Assembly: GCF_001048695.1 (NCBI RefSeq)
Contig: NZ_CVRB01000003.1
Span: 434,001 to 498,000 of the forward strand
Reading direction: 5' to 3'
DNA length: 64,000 bases
From: Neobacillus massiliamazoniensis
GTDB taxonomy: Bacteria > Bacillota > Bacilli > Bacillales > Cytobacillaceae
The notes beneath the pieces were generated by a model that ran no database searches, was not told the DNA's origin, and was given only the letters and a program-made list of their open reading frames with translations. Numbering within the stretch: the stretch's first letter is position 1; each line of letters starts with the position of its first letter. A program made the translations under genes and the position numbers. Positions 60,941 through 64,000 of this stretch are shown one piece after another.

Positions 60941-61438
60941 ATGGGAGACTTATTAAAAACCGTAGGTACAATCCGATTGGAATTTTTTGATCCTAAATAC
61001 AAGCAACAATTAGAAAATTACTATTTAACAGAAGAGCATAACCAATTTACCAGCCACCCGCAGAATGCAATCGGTCTCTGTGAAGAAGAGGAAGGACGGG
61101 CTCCGGTTCTAATTCTATCAGATGACCAGACGGCAGGCTTCTTTGTTCTGCATGGATGGGAAGGAGTAAAAGAATTCTATGGGAACCAAAAGGCACTTCT
61201 TTTACGGTCTTATTCCGTTGATTCATCCTTCCAGGGAAAGGGCATTGCGAAACATTCGTTAAAATTACTGCCTTCCTTTGTCAAAGAGCATTTTCCAGAA
61301 ATCAATGAAATCATATTAGCGGTTAATCTTGGTAACCTTGTTGCGCAACATGTCTACAAAAGCAGCGGTTTTGTCGATAAAGGGATTAGGGCAATGGGAA
61401 GAAAAGGTGAGATGTATATTTTACACTTGGAGTTATAG
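60941..61438 (+). CDS. GNAT family N-acetyltransferase
   Basis: A 165-residue GNAT enzyme with acetyl-CoA loop LLRSYSVDSSFQGKGIAKHS (Q-G-K-G-I-A) and C-terminal NLGNLVAQHVYKSSGFVDKG. Pattern is close to the spermidine/YncA-like Bacillus GNATs; substrate unknown. ATG 60941 follows ATGGAGGAAAAGTTA; the ATG at 60926 lies in that site. Confidence 0.87.
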   Translation: MGDLLKTVGTIRLEFFDPKYKQQLENYYLTEEHNQFTSHPQNAIGLCEEEEGRAPVLILSDDQTAGFFVLHGWEGVKEFYGNQKALLLRSYSVDSSFQGKGIAKHSLKLLPSFVKEHFPEINEIILAVNLGNLVAQHVYKSSGFVDKGIRAMGRKGEMYILHLEL

Positions 61439-61535
61439 GAAAACTGAAACTCAAACAAAAATCATGTGATTTTTGTTGAATTCGAAGGCTTCCTAAAAAT
61501 GGCTTTAAAATTAATTAAGGAAATAAAAAAGGAAT

Positions 61536-61572
61536 AAATCCCCATATCCAAAAAGGATTGGGGATTTTATTA
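61536..61572. terminator. Bidirectional terminator between convergent genes
   Basis: AAATCCCC-ATATCC pairs with GGAT-TGGGGATTT, T-runs on both sides. It separates the GNAT gene from the GerP-like genes. Confidence 0.65.
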
Positions 61573-61579
61573 TTAGTTT

Positions 61580-61816
61580 TCAAATGATGCTATATTTAGC
61601 AGACAAACCATCGTTCATATCAGCGTCAAATACATAAGAAATCGGGATAAAGTATCGGGCAATGTCTCCATTTTGTTCGCCGTATCCTTGGTTTCTTTTA
61701 TAGGAAATGTACTGGTCAATGTATAGGATTGGCCCAATGTTCATCACGGATGCATTATCCAATGAATTTATTTTTATTCCTAAGAGATTTACTTGCACTG
61801 GTGAGAATACGACCAC
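61580..61816 (-). CDS. GerP-like small spore protein (1)
   Basis: A 78-residue protein. Residues 8-30, VNLLGIKINSLDNASVMNIG, follow the pattern of GerPB/PD/PE-type proteins (x-I-x-x-I-K-I-x-S-x4-S-x3-I-G), which are needed for nutrient germinants to cross the coat. The rest (IDQYISYKRNQGYGEQNGDI) is shared with its neighbour. GTG 61816 follows GAGGTGATAAATAA. It is the third of three tandem paralogues. Confidence 0.6.
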   Translation of the reverse strand: MVVFSPVQVNLLGIKINSLDNASVMNIGPILYIDQYISYKRNQGYGEQNGDIARYFIPISYVFDADMNDGLSAKYSII

Positions 61817-61846
61817 TTATTTATCACCTCAAATTTGATAAAATAC

Positions 61847-62080
61847 TTAAATCACGCTGTTTTTGACTGCATTGCTCTCCGAGATATCGGGGTCAATTAC
61901 CCATGAAATAGGGATATTAATAGGAGATATATCACCATTTAGTTCCCCAACACCATAATTCCTTTTGTAGGTGACAAGCTGGTCAATAAATTGATTTGGT
62001 CCAAAATTAGTGAAGGAAGCATTGTCAAGTGTATTTATTTTAAAACCGAGAAGATTAACTGCCATTGGTGCAATGATCAA
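61847..62080 (-). CDS. GerP-like small spore protein (2)
   Basis: A 77-residue paralogue of the protein at 61580: VNLLGFKINTLDNASFTNFG, IDQLVTYKRNYGVGELNGDI and IPISWVIDPDI align with VNLLGIKINSLDNASVMNIG, IDQYISYKRNQGYGEQNGDI and IPISYVFDADM. TTG 62080 follows AAGGAGGGATTAAG and shares TTGA with the stop of the preceding gene, so translation is coupled. GerP-like identity is inferred from the short motif. Confidence 0.6.
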   Translation of the reverse strand: MIIAPMAVNLLGFKINTLDNASFTNFGPNQFIDQLVTYKRNYGVGELNGDISPINIPISWVIDPDISESNAVKNSVI

Positions 62081-62337
62081 CTTAATCCCTCCTTAGCATT
62101 TATTATGTTATATAGTTTGGTTGAAGTGCTATCATGAATTTCATTGTCATCTAGTGTAATGCCGATAGGGATAATAGTAGTAGTGCAATCCGCGAGTTGC
62201 TGACCAAAGGCCTGATTTTTTTTGGCAGAGACATGTACTCCTACTTTCATCGTAGAACCAACAAAAACTGAACTCATTTGGTCAGGACAATTGATTTTTA
62301 ACGTGGCAATATTAACCTTTGTAGGGATAAAAAACAA
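62077..62337 (-). CDS. GerP-like small spore protein (3), most diverged
   Basis: An 86-residue protein with the same N-terminal pattern (VNIATLKINCPDQMSSVFVG) and IIPIGITLDDNEIHDS, but more diverged and carrying one Cys. It is the first gene of the unit. TTG 62337 is about nine bases after AAAGGGGAATG; a nearby ATG lies in another frame. Divergent from the Gly-Met-rich gene across 194 bases. Confidence 0.55.
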   Translation of the reverse strand: MFFIPTKVNIATLKINCPDQMSSVFVGSTMKVGVHVSAKKNQAFGQQLADCTTTIIPIGITLDDNEIHDSTSTKLYNIINAKEGLS

Positions 62338-62531
62338 TTTTCATTCCCCTTTCTTCCAACATTCCGAAAAATTATATTTTATAGTGTATTCAAGAGTGTT
62401 CGCTCTAAGACCATATTTTCAATAATGCTAACATGTCCTGCGGTTTTTCTTGCGTATCTGGGCATAAGTCTATGCTCTTTTCAATCTGCAACATAGTCTA
62501 GACTGTAATCTAGAAAAAGGAGTGTATACAA

Positions 62532-63350
62532 ATGACGAACACAAGAATGTTACCGATGGCTGGCATGGGCGGTATGGGTGGATTCCCTGGTATGGGAGGA
62601 ATGGGCGGCATGGGAGGAATGGGCGGATTCCCTGGCATGGGAGGAATGGGCGGATTCCCTGGCATGGGAGGCATGGGTGGATTCCCTGGTATGGGCGGTA
62701 TGGGTGGATTCCCTGGTATGGGCGGTATGGGCGGATTCCCTGGCATGGGAATGGGCGGCATGGGCGGATTCCCTGGCATGGGAATGGGAGGAATGGGCGG
62801 ATTCCCTGGCATGGGAGGAATGGGAGGAATGGGCGGATTCCCTGGCATGGGAGGAATGGGCGGCATGGGTGGCGTTCCTGGTATGGGAGGAATGGGCGGC
62901 ATGAGCGGTGTTCCTGGCATGGGAGGAATGGGAGGAATGGGCGGATTCCCTGGCATGGGAGGAATGGGAGGAATGGGCGGTGTTCCTGGCATGGGAGGAA
63001 TGGGCGGCATGGGTGGCGTTCCTGGCATGGGAGGAATGGGCGGCATGGGCGGTGTTCCTGGCATGGGAGGAATGGGCGGCATGGGCGGTGTTCCTGGCAT
63101 GGGAGGAATGGGCGGCATGAGTGGTGCTCCTAGCCCGGTAAGCGTTCCTTTATCCGGTACCATAGGAAGATTTCCAGATTATGCTGGAAGTGGATACACC
63201 GTATATGGAGGTTATCCAAAATATAGCTCATCTCTAGGTCATAGTGGATACGGTAGTACAGGAGGACATGGAAATGGAGAATTTAATAGTACGACTGGAT
63301 ATTCAGGAAATGGCGGACATGGAGTTATGGGCGGATACTCAAGCTGCTGA
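62532..63350 (+). CDS. Gly-Met-rich tandem-repeat protein, probably spore surface
   Basis: A 272-residue low-complexity protein. After MTNTRMLPMAG, residues about 12-197 are an imperfect tandem array of GMGGMGG-FPGMGG or GMGGMGG-VPGMGG units. The last ~75 residues form a distinct Gly/Tyr/Ser/His-rich tail (YAGSGYTVYGGYPKYSSSLG...) ending in Cys. No signal peptide or membrane helix. Similar Gly-rich repeat proteins occur in spore coats and exosporia; that location is inferred from this and the divergent GerP-like genes. Ribosome site AAAAAGGAGTGTATACAA. A terminator follows. Confidence 0.75.
   Translation: MTNTRMLPMAGMGGMGGFPGMGGMGGMGGMGGFPGMGGMGGFPGMGGMGGFPGMGGMGGFPGMGGMGGFPGMGMGGMGGFPGMGMGGMGGFPGMGGMGGMGGFPGMGGMGGMGGVPGMGGMGGMSGVPGMGGMGGMGGFPGMGGMGGMGGVPGMGGMGGMGGVPGMGGMGGMGGVPGMGGMGGMGGVPGMGGMGGMSGAPSPVSVPLSGTIGRFPDYAGSGYTVYGGYPKYSSSLGHSGYGSTGGHGNGEFNSTTGYSGNGGHGVMGGYSSC
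62565..63120 (+). repeat. In-frame tandem repeat ATGGGNGGNATGGGNGG / TTCCCTGG
   Basis: Units of 24-48 bases alternate GGCATGGGAGGAATGGGCGG with ATTCCCTGG or GTTCCTGG. The end part repeats an identical longer unit several times (GTTCCTGGCATGGGAGGAAT). The array has no stops in several frames on both strands, which creates long false open frames. Confidence 0.85.
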
Positions 63351-63463
63351 GGATAAAGAAGCATGGGAGGTTTCCATGAATCGTATTATTTTTTAGAACA
63401 ATTTTGGAATTGAAAAATTAAGCAATGTAAATTTTGTGTTTTTTAGAATTTTTACAAAAAAAG

Positions 63464-63490
63464 AAAGTGGTGTTAAACCACTTTTAAAAA
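63464..63490 (+). terminator. Terminator of the Gly-Met-rich gene
   Basis: AAAGTGG pairs with CCACTTT, loop TGTTAAA, about 115 bases after the stop. Confidence 0.65.
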
Positions 63491-63582
63491 AGGAAAACTT
63501 TATGGGTTAATATAGAATATGATTTAGCTTGTACGTGGATGTAGTGAACATGTCCATTTTTAAAAATTTTTTTACTCCTGGC

Positions 63583-64000
63583 TTAACCAATTTTTTTAAC
63601 CAGTTCGATCGAGTTATTTTTTGGTGAATTAACGAGGGACGAAACTTCATAAGCATCCATTAAAGCCTCATCCAATGGTTGTAAACATTGGTTTAGATAT
63701 GCTGAATCTGTTAATGCTGGGTCCAACCAGATTTTCTCATCGCTTTGCTTTAAAATACAAGGCATTCTATCATGAATATTTTTCATCAGTTCATTTGGCT
63801 CAGTGGTAATAACAGCACAAGAGTAAATTGATCTTCCTTCAGGTGATTTCCAGCTCTCCCAAATGCCTGCCATTGCAAACAAATCATCTGTCTTTAGTTT
63901 AATTCGCATGGGAGTTTTGCTTTGATTTTCGTGACGTTTCCATTCATAAAAGCTATCCGCGATGATTAAACATCGTTTCTTCTTAAAGGCATTTCGGAAA
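63583..64000 (-). CDS. SOS-response-associated peptidase (SRAP/YedK-like), partial
   Basis: The C-terminal ~138 residues of an SRAP protein, running off the right edge on the minus strand. Readable family landmarks: KKRCLIIADSFYEWKR near the edge, FAMAGIWESWKSPEGRSIYS, CAVITTEPNELMKNIHDRMP and ILKQSDEKIWLDP. SRAP proteins form a covalent link to abasic sites in single-stranded DNA through the N-terminal Cys2, which lies outside the window. The H of NIHDRMP is the conserved active-site histidine. Confidence 0.88.
   Translation of the reverse strand, partial: FRNAFKKKRCLIIADSFYEWKRHENQSKTPMRIKLKTDDLFAMAGIWESWKSPEGRSIYSCAVITTEPNELMKNIHDRMPCILKQSDEKIWLDPALTDSAYLNQCLQPLDEALMDAYEVSSLVNSPKNNSIELVKKIG

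Noticed and set aside
62522..63133. Two alternative plus-strand frames through the Gly-Met array (WHGRNGRNGR and WEEWADSLA readings)
   Set aside because: They are frame shadows of the repeat. Only the frame starting at 62532 has a ribosome site and a non-repeat C-terminal domain.
62510..63163. Minus-strand Pro-rich 217-residue frame (PPMPPIPPMPG)
   Set aside because: It is the reverse shadow of the Gly-Met repeat array; it has no ribosome site and ends within the array region.

Overview
The window looks like chromosome of an aerobic, endospore-forming Bacillaceae, close to Bacillus, Neobacillus or Peribacillus. The evidence is low-GC DNA with strong AGGAGG-type ribosome sites, a CotD-like coat protein, YjcZ-type sporulation micro-proteins, three GerP-like proteins, a CsxC-like spore-surface protein, a T-box leader, and dispersed short repeats of the kind seen in Bacillus genomes. 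There is no rRNA, tRNA, CRISPR array, intact prophage or intact insertion sequence. Species cannot be fixed from the sequence alone.

Layout. 0-14 kb: a secreted beta/gamma-crystallin-like protein, then an 11 kb block bounded by two inverted ~0.8 kb copies of a YjcZ micro-protein locus (863-1740 and 12865-13665). The block holds a GNAT enzyme, a TetR regulator facing a five-gene ketone-body operon (CoA-transferase A/B, 3-hydroxybutyrate dehydrogenase, thiolase, MFS transporter), a YtcJ-like amidohydrolase and glpK. 14-20 kb: glpD, T-box-controlled ilvA, a PLDc_N mini-protein and an S66 LD-carboxypeptidase. 20-33 kb: a LysR regulator facing an uncharacterised catabolic cluster of two sugar-phosphate-isomerase-like TIM barrels, a complete peptide/opine-type ABC importer, a variant amidohydrolase and a nucleoside-type deaminase. 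33-40 kb: decayed genes, psiE, a DinB protein, and a MerR regulator facing an APC permease, aldehyde dehydrogenase and Fe-alcohol dehydrogenase, followed by a ureohydrolase fragment. 40-51 kb: cotD-like gene, small membrane proteins, cupin, a broken tyrosine recombinase, an HxlR regulator with an NmrA/DUF2269 pair, and the CsxC-like gene. 51-60 kb: Tn3-family debris, an esterase, an ECF sigma/anti-sigma pair, an acyl-CoA ligase, a methyltransferase and a DHA2 drug exporter. 60-64 kb: small genes, the GerP-like triplet divergent from a long Gly-Met-rich repeat protein, and the end of an SRAP gene that runs off the window.

How it works together. Most of the window is soil-type catabolic capacity, each module with its own divergent regulator (TetR, LysR, MerR, HxlR), mixed with sporulation genes. 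The clearest metabolic reading is 3-hydroxybutyrate/acetoacetate use (3.9-8.5 kb) and glycerol use (glpK, glpD). The least explained module is the LysR/TIM-barrel/ABC/amidohydrolase/deaminase cluster at 20.9-32.4 kb; its amidohydrolase lacks the usual N-terminal HxH metal motif. Many gaps contain gene remnants (ABC-F ATPase, GNAT, SRPBCC, ureohydrolase, MOSC, resolvase, Tn3 transposase), so this is a plastic, decaying accessory region.
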